From: an uncultured Pelagibacteraceae bacterium
GTDB lineage: Bacteria; Pseudomonadota; Alphaproteobacteria; Pelagibacterales; Pelagibacteraceae
Assembly: GCA_902531885.1 (NCBI GenBank)
Contig: CACAFZ010000003.1
Coordinates: 1-59,286, forward strand
Direction of reading: 5' to 3'
DNA length: 59,286 nt
The translations under genes were made by a program, and so were the position numbers. A model generated the notes under the pieces. The model saw only the letters and a list, made by a program, of their open reading frames with translations, searched no databases and was not told where the DNA came from. Shown piece by piece: positions 38,132-47,623 of the stretch (positions are counted from its first letter, which is position 1; each line of letters starts with the position of its first letter).

Positions 38132-39310
38132 ATGAAAAAATTTAAGTCTGTTGATGATTTAATAAATCAACTTAAGCCGGTAAACCCTGTTTACTGTGTA
38201 AGAAGGGAATCAATACGCAAATCATCTAGTTTTTTTCAAAAAAATTTTTCGGGTAGAATTTTATACGCAGTTAAAACTAACCCTAATCATGAAATATTAA
38301 AAACAGTAATGGATAGTGGAATTACAAATTTTGACATTGCATCAATACCAGAAATAAAAAATGTAAAAAATATAAATCCAAAAGCAAAGTGTTACTATAT
38401 GAATACAGTAAAAAGTAGAGAGAGTATAAGGGAAGCTTATTTTAATTATGGAGTAAAAGTTTTTTCATTAGACACTAAAGATGAACTAATTAAAATTATT
38501 AATAGTACAAATAATGCAAAAGATTTAGAGTTATTTGTCAGAGTCTCAGTTTCAAATGAACATGCAGAAATAGACCTATCAAAAAAATTTGGTGCCTTAA
38601 ATTCTGAAGCAACTGGATTATATAGATTAACTAATCAATATGCTAAAAAAATTGGTTTAAGCTTTCATGTTGGATCCCAATGTATGCATCCTATTTCTTA
38701 TGCTAAAGGTATATCAGAAATAAGCAGTATAATAAAAAAAACAAAGATTATTCCAGATTACATAAATATAGGAGGAGGCTTTCCTACAATTTATCCAGAT
38801 TTAATTCCTCAGCCTTTAGAAAATTATTTTGAAGAAATTAAAAAAAATATTAGTGATTTAAAACTAGAAAAAATGCCAGAATTATTTTGTGAACCAGGAA
38901 GAGCAATTGTAGCAGAAAGTGGATCTACGATTGTAAAAGTTATTTTAAGAAAGAAACAAAAACTTTATATAAATGATGGAACTTATGGAACACTTTTTGA
39001 TGGAGGAGTCCCTAATATTGTTTATCCCTCAAGGTTAATAACAAATGGAAGAATAATATCAAAAAAAATGACAGCTTTTGATTTCTACGGACCAACATGT
39101 GATAGCATGGACTATATGAAAGGACCATTTATACTTCCAAATAATATAAAAGAAAATGATTATATTGAATTAGGCCAGCTAGGTGCTTATGGTTTAACTT
39201 TCAGAACTAAATTTAATGGTTTTTATTCTGATGAAATTTACGAAGTAGAAGATAATCCAATCATGACCATGTATGACAAGGAAAATAAGAAATCTTTTCT
39301 TGTTGCTTAG
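38132..39310 (+). CDS. Ornithine/lysine-type PLP decarboxylase (alanine-racemase fold)
   Basis: A 392-residue group IV decarboxylase. LYAVKTNPNHEIL carries the PLP lysine near residue 49. HVGSQ, INIGGGFP and CEPGRAIVAESG form the phosphate site. YINDGTYGTLFDGGVPN and FYGPTCDSMDYM carry the catalytic Cys at the second-subunit active site, and GAYGLTFRTKFNGF follows. These strings match ornithine decarboxylases of Alphaproteobacteria better than diaminopimelate decarboxylase. It would make putrescine (or cadaverine/agmatine). Its stop is immediately followed by the deoxyhypusine-synthase-like gene, so both are one operon. Confidence 0.9.
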   Translation: MKKFKSVDDLINQLKPVNPVYCVRRESIRKSSSFFQKNFSGRILYAVKTNPNHEILKTVMDSGITNFDIASIPEIKNVKNINPKAKCYYMNTVKSRESIREAYFNYGVKVFSLDTKDELIKIINSTNNAKDLELFVRVSVSNEHAEIDLSKKFGALNSEATGLYRLTNQYAKKIGLSFHVGSQCMHPISYAKGISEISSIIKKTKIIPDYINIGGGFPTIYPDLIPQPLENYFEEIKKNISDLKLEKMPELFCEPGRAIVAESGSTIVKVILRKKQKLYINDGTYGTLFDGGVPNIVYPSRLITNGRIISKKMTAFDFYGPTCDSMDYMKGPFILPNNIKENDYIELGQLGAYGLTFRTKFNGFYSDEIYEVEDNPIMTMYDKENKKSFLVA

Positions 39311-40354
39311 ATGTCTAAAAAAAAATCCGTAGGTCATAATAGTAAGAAAGAATTTCTTAAAAAACCTGTAGAACACATTGACATCACTTCATTTGATGCA
39401 AGAAAAATAATTTCTTCAATGGAAAAAATGTCTTTTGTTTCGAGAGAAACTGCTAATGCGGCAAATATATTTAATCAAATGATAGAGGATAAAGATTGTA
39501 CAATTTTCTTAACTTTGGCAGGTTCTACTTCAGCAGCTGGATGTATGCATATCTATAGAGACATGATTAAATTTAAAATGGTAGATGCAATCGTTGCAAC
39601 TGGTGCTTCAATTATTGATATGGATTTTTTTGAAGCACTTGGTTTTAAGCATTACCAAGGTTCGCAATTCCAAGATGATAAGGAATTAAGAAAAAATTAT
39701 ATCGACAGAATATACGATACTTATATTGACGAGAATGAGTTGCAAATGTGTGATAAAATTATTTGTGAAATCGCAAATAAACTAGAACCTAAAAGTTATA
39801 CTTCTAGAGAATTTATCAATGAAATTGGCAAATATTTAAAAACTAATGCAAAAAAAAAAAATTCTTTAATTGAAACTGCGTATGATAATGGTGTGCCAAT
39901 ATTTTGCCCTGCTTTCACTGACTCTAGTGCAGGTTTTGGATTAGTAATGCACCAAGAAAATAATCCTAAAAAACACTTAACAATTGACTCAATAAGAGAA
40001 TTTAGAGAGTTAACGGAAATTAAAATTAGATCCAAAGGTTCAGGATTATTTATGATTGGTGGAGGTGTCCCAAAAAATTTTATACAAGACACTGTTATTT
40101 GTGCTGAACTGCTGGGTAAAAATGTTGATATGCACAAGTATGCAGTACAAATTACTGTTGCGGATTCTAGAGATGGAGCTTGTAGTAGTTCCACTTTAAA
40201 AGAAGCAAGTTCATGGGGGAAGGTTGATGTAACTAAAGAACAAATGGTTTTTGCAGAAGCAACTAGTGTTTTGCCTTTAATTGCGAGTGATGCCTATCAT
40301 AGAGGTAATTGGAAAAAAAGAGATAAAAAGAATTTTACAAAAGTTTTTGGATAA
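39311..40354 (+). CDS. Deoxyhypusine synthase-like protein
   Basis: A 347-residue NAD-dependent enzyme of the deoxyhypusine synthase fold: TLAGSTSAAGCMHIYRDM (68-85), VATGASIIDMDFFEALG, the GGGVPKNF segment (250-257), and ADSRDGACSSSTLKEASSW leading to the catalytic-lysine motif SWGK (Lys304). Eukaryotic and archaeal enzymes modify eIF5A, which bacteria lack; bacterial homologues are thought to transfer the aminobutyl group to small amines, for example making homospermidine. It is sandwiched between a decarboxylase (0 bases) and an agmatinase-family gene (3 bases), supporting a polyamine role. A run of 12 A lies at 39850-39861. Confidence 0.9.
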   Translation: MSKKKSVGHNSKKEFLKKPVEHIDITSFDARKIISSMEKMSFVSRETANAANIFNQMIEDKDCTIFLTLAGSTSAAGCMHIYRDMIKFKMVDAIVATGASIIDMDFFEALGFKHYQGSQFQDDKELRKNYIDRIYDTYIDENELQMCDKIICEIANKLEPKSYTSREFINEIGKYLKTNAKKKNSLIETAYDNGVPIFCPAFTDSSAGFGLVMHQENNPKKHLTIDSIREFRELTEIKIRSKGSGLFMIGGGVPKNFIQDTVICAELLGKNVDMHKYAVQITVADSRDGACSSSTLKEASSWGKVDVTKEQMVFAEATSVLPLIASDAYHRGNWKKRDKKNFTKVFG

Positions 40355-40357
40355 AAA

Positions 40358-41233
40358 TTGAACTATCTATCAAATAAAAAAGGATTTCTTGGAATTGATA
40401 ATAAGTTTAATTTTAAAGAAAAAGTTGTAATCGTTCCTTTTGGATTGGAAAAAACAGTTAGTTATGGAAGCGGAACAAAAAATGGCCCTAGGGAAATCAT
40501 TAAAGCTTCACATCAAGTAGAGTTATATGACGAAGAATTAAATTGTGAACCCTTTAAAAAAATAGGAATTAAGACACTTAAACCTTTGAAAATAGATAGA
40601 AATATAAAAAAAGCTCTAAAAAAAATTTCTGATACTAACCAAAAAATCTTAAGTAAAAAACTTTTTCCTATGACTCTTGGTGGAGAACATTCTATAACAC
40701 CAGGATGTATTAATCCATTTGTAAAAAAATATAAAAATTTATTATTATTACATTTTGATGCTCACGCAGATTTAAGACAAAGTTATAATGGAGAAAAATT
40801 TTCTCATGCGTCCGCAATTAGAAGATGTCTTGATTATAAAAACGTATCTGTAATATCATTTGGTATAAGAAATATTTCAAAAAGTGAAATTTCATTTTTA
40901 AAAAAAAATTCAAATAGAATTAAAATTTATTGGGCAAAAGATAAAATTAGGTGGAATTTAAATAAGTTTAAAAAAATGATTAAAAATAAAACCGTTTACT
41001 TAACATTTGATGTAGATGGTTTAGACTCTAGTATTATGCCTGCAACTGGAACTCCAGAGCCTGGCGGTTTATTTTGGGAGGAAACATTAAATATAATTAA
41101 AATTGCAGCAAAAAATTCAAATATTGTTGGTGCGGATATAAACGAGCTGGCTCCAATTAAAGGGTTTAATTCTTATAATTTTTTAGTAGCTAAATTAGTC
41201 TATAAAATCCTGTCCTATAAGTTTTTATACTAA
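40358..41233 (+). CDS. speB: Agmatinase-family ureohydrolase
   Basis: A 291-residue arginase/agmatinase-fold enzyme with all manganese-ligand motifs: LGGEHS (His111), FDAHADLR (Asp134, His136, Asp138) and TFDVDGLDSS (Asp218, Asp220), followed by PATGTPEPGG. It probably hydrolyses agmatine to putrescine and urea, or another guanidino compound. The start is TTG at 40358, 3 bases after the previous stop; no ATG suits. An arginine decarboxylase is not evident unless the first gene of this operon has that activity. The stop overlaps the convergent transporter stop as CTAA (41230-41233). Confidence 0.9.
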   Translation: MNYLSNKKGFLGIDNKFNFKEKVVIVPFGLEKTVSYGSGTKNGPREIIKASHQVELYDEELNCEPFKKIGIKTLKPLKIDRNIKKALKKISDTNQKILSKKLFPMTLGGEHSITPGCINPFVKKYKNLLLLHFDAHADLRQSYNGEKFSHASAIRRCLDYKNVSVISFGIRNISKSEISFLKKNSNRIKIYWAKDKIRWNLNKFKKMIKNKTVYLTFDVDGLDSSIMPATGTPEPGGLFWEETLNIIKIAAKNSNIVGADINELAPIKGFNSYNFLVAKLVYKILSYKFLY

Positions 41234-41784
41234 TAGCCAGCTGTTTTAAAATTTCTAATTAATATTCTGAAAGGAATTAACATTATTAATGTAACAGATA
41301 TTTTTATTGCTAAATCACCTAAAGATAAAGTTATCCAAGGTGTTCCAGTTCCATAAAATGAAATTGAAAAAAATAAAAAGGTATCAACAATGGACCCTAT
41401 TAAAGAAGATGTTAAAGGAGCAACATACCATTTATTTTTTCTAAATTTATCAAAGACTTGTACATCTAATAATTGAGCAACAATGAATGCTGTACCTGAT
41501 CCAATAGCAATTCTAATTGAAATTAAATCTGAAAAATTAGTTGAAAAAAAAAGACTAAAAGAAATACCTATAAAAAAACCTACATAAACAATTTTCTTAG
41601 CTAAATTTTTACCGTAAAATCTATTGGCTAAGTCGGTTATAAGAAAAGCAACAGGATAACTAAAAGCTCCATAAGTTAATATGTCCTGTAATCCATAGCT
41701 ATTTACGGGAAACTGAACTAAGTAATTTGAAATCAGTACTATGCCCCCCATTAAAAATGAGAGGACGAAAAATGATAAGCTCAT
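41230..41784 (-). CDS. Queuosine precursor transporter (QPTR, YhhQ/VUT family)
   Basis: A 184-residue protein with about six membrane segments. DILTYGAFSYPVAFLITDLANRFYG (split as TYGAFSYPVAF and ITDLANRFYG, about 36-60) and GTAFIVAQLLDVQVFDKFR (about 97-115) are the YhhQ/VUT family signatures. YhhQ imports preQ0/preQ1 for the tRNA base queuosine. Its ATG overlaps the rpmB stop by one base (TAATG), so it is coupled to ribosomal protein synthesis. The cell may salvage rather than make the queuosine base; biosynthetic genes are not in the window. Confidence 0.88.
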   Translation of the reverse strand: MSLSFFVLSFLMGGIVLISNYLVQFPVNSYGLQDILTYGAFSYPVAFLITDLANRFYGKNLAKKIVYVGFFIGISFSLFFSTNFSDLISIRIAIGSGTAFIVAQLLDVQVFDKFRKNKWYVAPLTSSLIGSIVDTFLFFSISFYGTGTPWITLSLGDLAIKISVTLIMLIPFRILIRNFKTAGY

Positions 41785-42065
41785 TATGCTGATTTAATGA
41801 GTAGAGATTTTTTTAGCTTTTTTAATCTAATTGACAAATTTTTTGCCTTTGCTGATTTGATAAAAGAATCAAAGCCACCTTTTTTATCAACTGACCTTAT
41901 ACCAGAGTTTGATACTGTAAGTTTTAAACTTTTATTTAATAATTCACTCTTGAATTTTACTTTCTTCAGATTTGGTAAAAATCTTCTTTTAGTTTTGTTG
42001 TTAGCATGACTAACTTTATGACCTTTAAGAGGTTTTTTTCCAGTAAGTTCGCATTTTTTTGCCAT
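41784..42065 (-). CDS. rpmB: 50S ribosomal protein L28
   Basis: A 93-residue basic protein beginning [20 protein letters not shown], the classic L28 start, with [15 protein letters not shown] and the later [16 protein letters not shown] segment. Length fits alphaproteobacterial L28. It is preceded by a near-ideal promoter in the 43-base gap to pyrD and is followed by the queuosine precursor transporter. Together these form a two-gene unit dedicated to translation. Confidence 0.97.
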   Translation of the reverse strand: MAKKCELTGKKPLKGHKVSHANNKTKRRFLPNLKKVKFKSELLNKSLKLTVSNSGIRSVDKKGGFDSFIKSAKAKNLSIRLKKLKKSLLIKSA

Positions 42066-42077
42066 AAATTTTATGAT

Positions 42078-42106
42078 TGTATAAGTGCTCTGAACTAGGC
42101 AGTCAA
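42078..42106 (-). promoter_or_regulatory. Sigma70 promoter of rpmB
   Basis: On the minus strand TTGACT (42101-42106) is separated by exactly 17 bases from TATACA (42078-42083), 12 bases before the rpmB ATG. The match is 5/6 at -35 and 4/6 at -10. The spacer is GC-richer than its surroundings and holds GCCTAG right after the -35 box. The gap between pyrD and rpmB is only 43 bases and is nearly filled by this element. The predicted transcript has a very short leader. Confidence 0.7.
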
Positions 42107-42108
42107 GA

Positions 42109-43149
42109 TCAATTTTTAGTACCTATTGCTTCAGATATATTTTTCATACCTTCATTTTTTAAAATTTTGATCAATTCATTGCTAATATCTTTAGCTACAT
42201 TTGGGCCTTTATAAACCATACCGGTATACAATTGGATTAAATTTGCTCCGTTTATAATTTTTTCATATGCACTTATGCCAGAATCGACTCCTCCTACTCC
42301 TATTATTTTAACTTTATTATTTAATAATTTATAAAATTTATTTATTAATAAATTTGATTTTTTTTCTATTGGTTTTCCAGATAGACCACCTTTTTCTAAT
42401 TTATTAATATTTTTTAAATTATTTCTATTTTGGTCAGAAGAGTTTGAAATTATAACAATATCTATTTCATGTTTTAAAAGTAGTTCTGCAATTTTAGGTA
42501 TACTTTTTTCTTCAATATCTGGTGATATTTTTAAAGCAAGAAATACTTTAGATTTCAATATTTTTTTTTCTTCTTGGATAGTTTTTAATAATTGATCCAA
42601 CTCAATTTTATTGTGAAAATTTCTTAAATTTTCAGTATTTGGTGAGGAGATATTTATTGTTAAATAATCACAAAGTTTGTGAAATTTTCTTAAACAAATT
42701 AAATAATCTTCTAATCTATCTGCTGTATTCATATTTGGTCCAATATTTATACCAAACAGACCATTGGGAAGGTTTGAACTAATTCTTGAACTTATCACAT
42801 CTGCACCAAAATTATTAAATCCTAATCTATTAATTAAAGCTTGATCCTCTTCTAATCTAAAAACTCTCGGTTTAGGATTTCCATATTGTTTTTTAGGAGT
42901 AACTGTGCCAACCTCAACAAAACCGAAGCCTAATCTAAATAAAGGATTATAAACTTCTGCATTTTTATCAAATCCTGCAGCAATTCCTATAGGATTTAAA
43001 ATTTTTTTCCCAAAAAAATTTGTTTCAATAGAATTGTCTGTTTTAATATTATTTATTTTATTAGGACTCAATTTTAATGACTTAATTGCTAAGGTATGAG
43101 CCAATTCTGGATCTAACTTAAAAATTAAGGATCTAAATACTGAAAACAT
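42109..43149 (-). CDS. pyrD: Dihydroorotate dehydrogenase (quinone), class 2
   Basis: A 346-residue flavoenzyme that oxidises dihydroorotate to orotate and passes electrons to quinone. The amphipathic N-terminus ([20 protein letters not shown]) is the membrane-associating segment of class 2. [34 protein letters not shown], the catalytic-Ser region [12 protein letters not shown], and [10 protein letters not shown] bind FMN and substrate. It overlaps lysS by 1 base upstream, on the same strand. Confidence 0.96.
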   Translation of the reverse strand: MFSVFRSLIFKLDPELAHTLAIKSLKLSPNKINNIKTDNSIETNFFGKKILNPIGIAAGFDKNAEVYNPLFRLGFGFVEVGTVTPKKQYGNPKPRVFRLEEDQALINRLGFNNFGADVISSRISSNLPNGLFGINIGPNMNTADRLEDYLICLRKFHKLCDYLTINISSPNTENLRNFHNKIELDQLLKTIQEEKKILKSKVFLALKISPDIEEKSIPKIAELLLKHEIDIVIISNSSDQNRNNLKNINKLEKGGLSGKPIEKKSNLLINKFYKLLNNKVKIIGVGGVDSGISAYEKIINGANLIQLYTGMVYKGPNVAKDISNELIKILKNEGMKNISEAIGTKN

Positions 43150-44723
43150 TATTTAATTTTATCTTTAATTAGTTGCTTTGTCTCATTAACTCCGAAAAAA
43201 CTAATAAAGAAACCCATTCTTGGACCGTTTTCATCTCCAAAAACAACTTGATAAATTAACTTGAACCAATCTCTTAAATTTTCTTTATAGCCATTTTCTT
43301 TTCCAACTGTATAAATCTGTGTTTGAATATCCTCTGGTTTCATATCATCATCACAACTATCTAGAACATTTGTTAAAGCTTGAAGAGCTTTTTTTTCTTC
43401 TGCATTTGGTTTTTTATAATTTTTATTTTTTTTTATAATATCGTTAAAATATTTAATTGCATAACTAATGAGTTTGTCAAAAATAGGATGGTTTTTTTCA
43501 GAAATATTTTTTTTATACTTTTTAACAAATTTCCACAAAAGCTCTTTGCTATCAGCATTGCTAGTTTCAACTAGGTTTAGAAGCATTGAAAAAGTCATTA
43601 TATTTTTTTCTTTTGGCATTGTACCATTATGAACGTGCCAAACAGGATTCAATAATAGTTTTAGTTCATCTTGGGTTTTTCCTCTTTCTATAAAATCTAA
43701 ATATTCATCAACAGCTTTGGGAACTATTTCTTTGTATAATTTTTTTGCTCTTTTAGGATTTTGATACATAAATAGAGATAAGCTTTCAGGTGACGCATAG
43801 TTTAACCATTCATCAATAGTTATGCCGTTTCCTTTTGACTTTGATATCTTTTCTCCTTTTTCATCAAGAAAAAGTTCGTAGGCAAACCCTGAGGGATTTG
43901 ATTTACCGAGTAATTTAATTATTTTTGAAGATAGTATTGCACTTTCAATTAAATCTTTGCCATACATTTCAAAATCAACATCAATTGCATACCATCTCAT
44001 AGCCCAATCAACTTTCCATTGAAGTTTGCAACTTCCATTTAAAATACTTTTTTCAATTTTTTTTCCATTATTATCAAATATGATTTTTGAATTTTTTTCA
44101 TCTACTTCTAAAATAGGTATTTCTAATACAATGCCAGTATCTGAACAAATAGGTAAAAAGGGGGAATAAGTTTTTTGCCTTTCTTTGCCAAGTGTAGGAA
44201 TAATTATATCCATAATTTCTCTATAATTTTTTAAAATTAATTTGAGTGTTTCATTAAAATAGCCAGACTTATAAAGCTCAGTTGAACTTTTAAAAATATA
44301 TTTAAAACTAAATTGGTCTAAAAATTTTTTTAACATTTCATTATTATGTTCACCAAAACTCTTATATTTGCCAAAAGGATCTGGAACATCTGTAAGTGGT
44401 TTGTGCAAGTTTTTTATTAATAATTCTTGGTTTGGAATATTATCTGGAATTTTTCTAAGCCCATCCATGTCGTCAGAAAATGTTATTATTTCTTTTGGTA
44501 TGTCTGTAAGAAAATTTAATGCATTAACAATCATTGAGGTTCTTGCAACTTCACCGAATGTACCTATGTGGGGTAAGCCGCTAGGCCCATATCCAGTCTG
44601 TAAAATTATTTTACCTTTTTTATCAATGTATTTTTTTCGATCTTTTAAGATTTTTTTAGCCTCAACAAAAGGCCAAGCATTAGTTTTTTCGATGTTTGCT
44701 TTATTAATCACGCTTAATAACAA
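43149..44723 (-). CDS. lysS: Lysyl-tRNA synthetase, class I
   Basis: A 524-residue class I enzyme (LysK type), as found in archaea and Alphaproteobacteria in place of class II LysS. The HIGH-like motif is GPSGLPHIGTFGE near residue 46-58 and the KMSKS-like motif is KISKSKGN near 290-297. DMDGLRKIP and GKDLIESAIL are also family strings. The start is a TTG at 44723 or a GTG four codons later at 44711; no ATG fits. It is divergent from trkH with 78 bases between. Confidence 0.95.
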   Translation of the reverse strand: MLLSVINKANIEKTNAWPFVEAKKILKDRKKYIDKKGKIILQTGYGPSGLPHIGTFGEVARTSMIVNALNFLTDIPKEIITFSDDMDGLRKIPDNIPNQELLIKNLHKPLTDVPDPFGKYKSFGEHNNEMLKKFLDQFSFKYIFKSSTELYKSGYFNETLKLILKNYREIMDIIIPTLGKERQKTYSPFLPICSDTGIVLEIPILEVDEKNSKIIFDNNGKKIEKSILNGSCKLQWKVDWAMRWYAIDVDFEMYGKDLIESAILSSKIIKLLGKSNPSGFAYELFLDEKGEKISKSKGNGITIDEWLNYASPESLSLFMYQNPKRAKKLYKEIVPKAVDEYLDFIERGKTQDELKLLLNPVWHVHNGTMPKEKNIMTFSMLLNLVETSNADSKELLWKFVKKYKKNISEKNHPIFDKLISYAIKYFNDIIKKNKNYKKPNAEEKKALQALTNVLDSCDDDMKPEDIQTQIYTVGKENGYKENLRDWFKLIYQVVFGDENGPRMGFFISFFGVNETKQLIKDKIK

Positions 44724-44801
44724 AATTACTTATAAAATTAGTCTATATAAATATTCTTATAGAGTTGAAATTTATTTACCATAAAATAATGTCCTTTCAA
44801 A

Positions 44802-46250
44802 ATGTCCGGTTATAAAACTGTTTTTTTTACTTTGGGAGTTTTACAAATAATACTTGGAATATCTATGGGTATGCCAATTATTATACAGATAATTTTCAAA
44901 GAATTTGATTCTTCATTTATAAGTTCTGCAATAATTTGCATTATTTTTGGTGTTCTTTTTTTTCTCTCAAATCTAGATCATGATAAAAAATTGAATTTAC
45001 CAGAGGCTTTCTTGTTAACTGCCTTATCATGGCTTACAATCGCAACTTTTGGATCTTTGCCATTTATTTTTTCTAATTTGGATCTATCTATCACTGATTC
45101 TTTTTTTGAAAGTATGTCAGGAATTACAACCACTGGATCAACAATTATTACTAACTTGAATGAAGCACCAAAATCTATATTATTTTGGAGAGCTATACTG
45201 CAATGGTTGGGTGGTATAGGAATAATAATAATGGCAATTACTTTGATGCCTATTATGAATGTTGGTGGTATGCAACTATTTAAAACTTCACAAAATGATA
45301 CCGCAGAAAAAATTTTACCTAAATCTAAACAAATAACAATACGTTTAATATTAATTTATTTAGTTTTCACAATTTTGTGCTCCTTATTTTACAATATTTT
45401 TGGTATGAGTTTTTTTGATAGTATCACACATTCAATGACGACTCTAGCAACAGGTGGTTTTTCTAACTATAATGAGTCAATTGGACACTTTAACAGTGCT
45501 TACATAGAAATAGTTTCAATGATATTTATAATTTTAGGAAGTATTCCATTTATTGCATATATAAAATATTTAAACGGTAATCAAAAAATTTTTTTTTCTG
45601 ATACACAAATAACTACTTTTATTAAAATAATAATTTTTTCTATAATAATTTTATTTATTTATTTAAGTGCTGTTAATAAAAGTTTTTTTGAAGTTAGCAT
45701 AAGATCAATTTCATTTAATGTTATATCTATTCTTACTGGAACAGGATATGTTACAAAAGATTTTGATCAATGGGGAAATTTTCCTTTAATATTTTTTTTA
45801 ATTTTGATGTTTATTGGTGGCTGTGCTGGATCTACAGCTTGTGGAATAAAGATATTTAGAGTTCAATTATTATTTAAATTTATAATTAATGAGTTAAAAA
45901 AAATAATCTATCCTAGAGGAATATTTATAATAAAATATGACAATAATAATATAGATGAAAAATTTATGTCTTCAGTAATTTCATTTATATGTTTATACAT
46001 TGTCATTTTTTTTATAATTACAGCTTTGTTATCTATAAGTGGTTTAGACTTCACAACTTCTATATCAGCAGCGGCCACATCAATTTCAAACGTAGGGCCT
46101 GGATTGGGGGATATTATTGGTCCTAATGGAAATTTCTCAACATTATCAAATGTTTCAAAATGGATTTTGAGTTTCTCTATGATTTTAGGTAGACTAGAAC
46201 TGTTTGCTATATTAGTATTATTTATACCTTCTTTTTGGAGAAAATATTAA
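44802..46250 (+). CDS. trkH: Trk/Ktr-type potassium uptake protein TrkH
   Basis: A 482-residue membrane protein with eight or more spans and four pore-loop repeats. GITTTGSTII, TTLATGGFSNY, ILTGTGYVTKDF and SNVGPGLGDI each carry the selectivity-filter glycine typical of Trk/HKT channels. WLGGIGIIIMAITLMP and FIGGCAGSTACGIKIFR are conserved. It should import K+ using a TrkA-type NAD-binding regulator, which is not in this window. It is followed by the ampG-like gene with a 1-base stop/start overlap. Confidence 0.95.
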   Translation: MSGYKTVFFTLGVLQIILGISMGMPIIIQIIFKEFDSSFISSAIICIIFGVLFFLSNLDHDKKLNLPEAFLLTALSWLTIATFGSLPFIFSNLDLSITDSFFESMSGITTTGSTIITNLNEAPKSILFWRAILQWLGGIGIIIMAITLMPIMNVGGMQLFKTSQNDTAEKILPKSKQITIRLILIYLVFTILCSLFYNIFGMSFFDSITHSMTTLATGGFSNYNESIGHFNSAYIEIVSMIFIILGSIPFIAYIKYLNGNQKIFFSDTQITTFIKIIIFSIIILFIYLSAVNKSFFEVSIRSISFNVISILTGTGYVTKDFDQWGNFPLIFFLILMFIGGCAGSTACGIKIFRVQLLFKFIINELKKIIYPRGIFIIKYDNNNIDEKFMSSVISFICLYIVIFFIITALLSISGLDFTTSISAAATSISNVGPGLGDIIGPNGNFSTLSNVSKWILSFSMILGRLELFAILVLFIPSFWRKY

Positions 46251-47623
46251 TGGAAGAAAAAAAACAAAATTGGATTGATTCACTTTTAGTTTATAAAGAC
46301 ATAAGAATGGTAAGAATATTGCTTCTAGGAGCAATAAGCGGCTTTCCATGGGTATTGATTGCAAGTAGTTTGAGTCTCTGGTTAAAAGAAGAAGGACTTA
46401 GCAGATCAACAATAGGATGGGCAGGTTTAATATTTGGTGTTTATGCTTTTAATTATTTGTGGGCACCAATAATAGATAGAATTCAAATACCATTTTTGAC
46501 AAAAAAATTAGGCCACAGAAGAGGATGGATAGTTTTAATGCAAGTTATAATTTTACTTAGCTTGGTAGCGTGGAGTTTAATTAATCCAACCCAAAATCTA
46601 GCTCTATTAATTACCGTAGGATTAATTATTGCTATAGCATCTGCTACTCAAGACATAACTGTAGACGCTTTAAGAATTGAACAGATAAATGAAAATGAGG
46701 GAAAATCTATGGCAGCAGGTGCTGCTATGGCAGTTGTTGGCTGGTGGACAGGTTACAAGCTTGGAGGAGTTATAGCTCTATTTACTGCAGAATTTTTTGA
46801 AAATATGGGCATAGCCGATTATTGGCAAGCTACTTTTCTTGTTTTGGGTGTTGTAATCATTCTAATGAATATTGGTTTAATGTTCGTTCATGAACCAATT
46901 GAAAGTGATAGACAAAAAAAACAAAAAGAAACTGATAAAATGATTGAAGGAAAACTTGGATCAAGTAATTTTATAACCAATTTTATTGCTTACATCACAG
47001 GCACTATTGGTGGACCAATAATCAGTTTTTTTAAAAAAAATGGATTTAATATTGCTATAGGAATTTTAGGTTTTGTTTTCTTGTTTAAAATTGGAGAGGC
47101 TTTTCTAGGAAGAATGTCAATTGTTTTTTATAAAGAAATTGGTTTTTCTAAAGGACAAATCGCAATTTATTCTAAAACCTTGGGTTGGATAACAACCGTT
47201 GTCTTTACATTGCTAGGTGGAATATTTGCAATGAGATCAGGAACGATAAAAACAATGTTTGTTGCTGGAGGATTTATGGCAGCTACAAATCTTTTATTTG
47301 CCGCTCTTGCTTGGACTGGAAAATCTGAGTTGTTATTTGCAGTAGCCGTCATAGCTGATGATATTTCAGCAGCATTCGCTACAGTAGCTTTTGTTGCATT
47401 TATTTCTTTATTAGTTGATAGAACCTACACAGCAACGCAGTACGCATTACTTGCATCTATTGGAACAGCGGGAAGAACAACTCTTGCATCCTCATCGGGG
47501 GCTCTTGTCGATTGGTTAAATGGAGATTGGGGAACATTTTTCATATTAACAACAGTAATGGTAATTCCTTCATTGATATGTTTGTGGATTATTAAAGACA
47601 AGATAAAATTTGGTGCAAAATAA
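46250..47623 (+). CDS. ampG: AmpG-family muropeptide permease (MFS)
   Basis: A roughly 457-residue transporter with about twelve spans. LLLGAISGFPWVLIASSLSL near the start, YLWAPIIDR, LGHRRGWIVLMQ and ASATQDITVDALR match AmpG, which imports anhydromuropeptides released during wall turnover. The ATG at 46250 overlaps the trkH stop by one base and has GGAGAA about 8 bases upstream; an ATG at 46235 is less likely. The next gene is an NlpC/P60 peptidase, which supports a muropeptide route. Within MFS the substrate is inferred from family resemblance. Confidence 0.85.
   Translation: MEEKKQNWIDSLLVYKDIRMVRILLLGAISGFPWVLIASSLSLWLKEEGLSRSTIGWAGLIFGVYAFNYLWAPIIDRIQIPFLTKKLGHRRGWIVLMQVIILLSLVAWSLINPTQNLALLITVGLIIAIASATQDITVDALRIEQINENEGKSMAAGAAMAVVGWWTGYKLGGVIALFTAEFFENMGIADYWQATFLVLGVVIILMNIGLMFVHEPIESDRQKKQKETDKMIEGKLGSSNFITNFIAYITGTIGGPIISFFKKNGFNIAIGILGFVFLFKIGEAFLGRMSIVFYKEIGFSKGQIAIYSKTLGWITTVVFTLLGGIFAMRSGTIKTMFVAGGFMAATNLLFAALAWTGKSELLFAVAVIADDISAAFATVAFVAFISLLVDRTYTATQYALLASIGTAGRTTLASSSGALVDWLNGDWGTFFILTTVMVIPSLICLWIIKDKIKFGAK

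Noticed and set aside
39796..40194. 132-codon antisense frame inside the deoxyhypusine-synthase-like gene
   Set aside because: The sense frame has strong family motifs throughout; the antisense product has no recognisable features.
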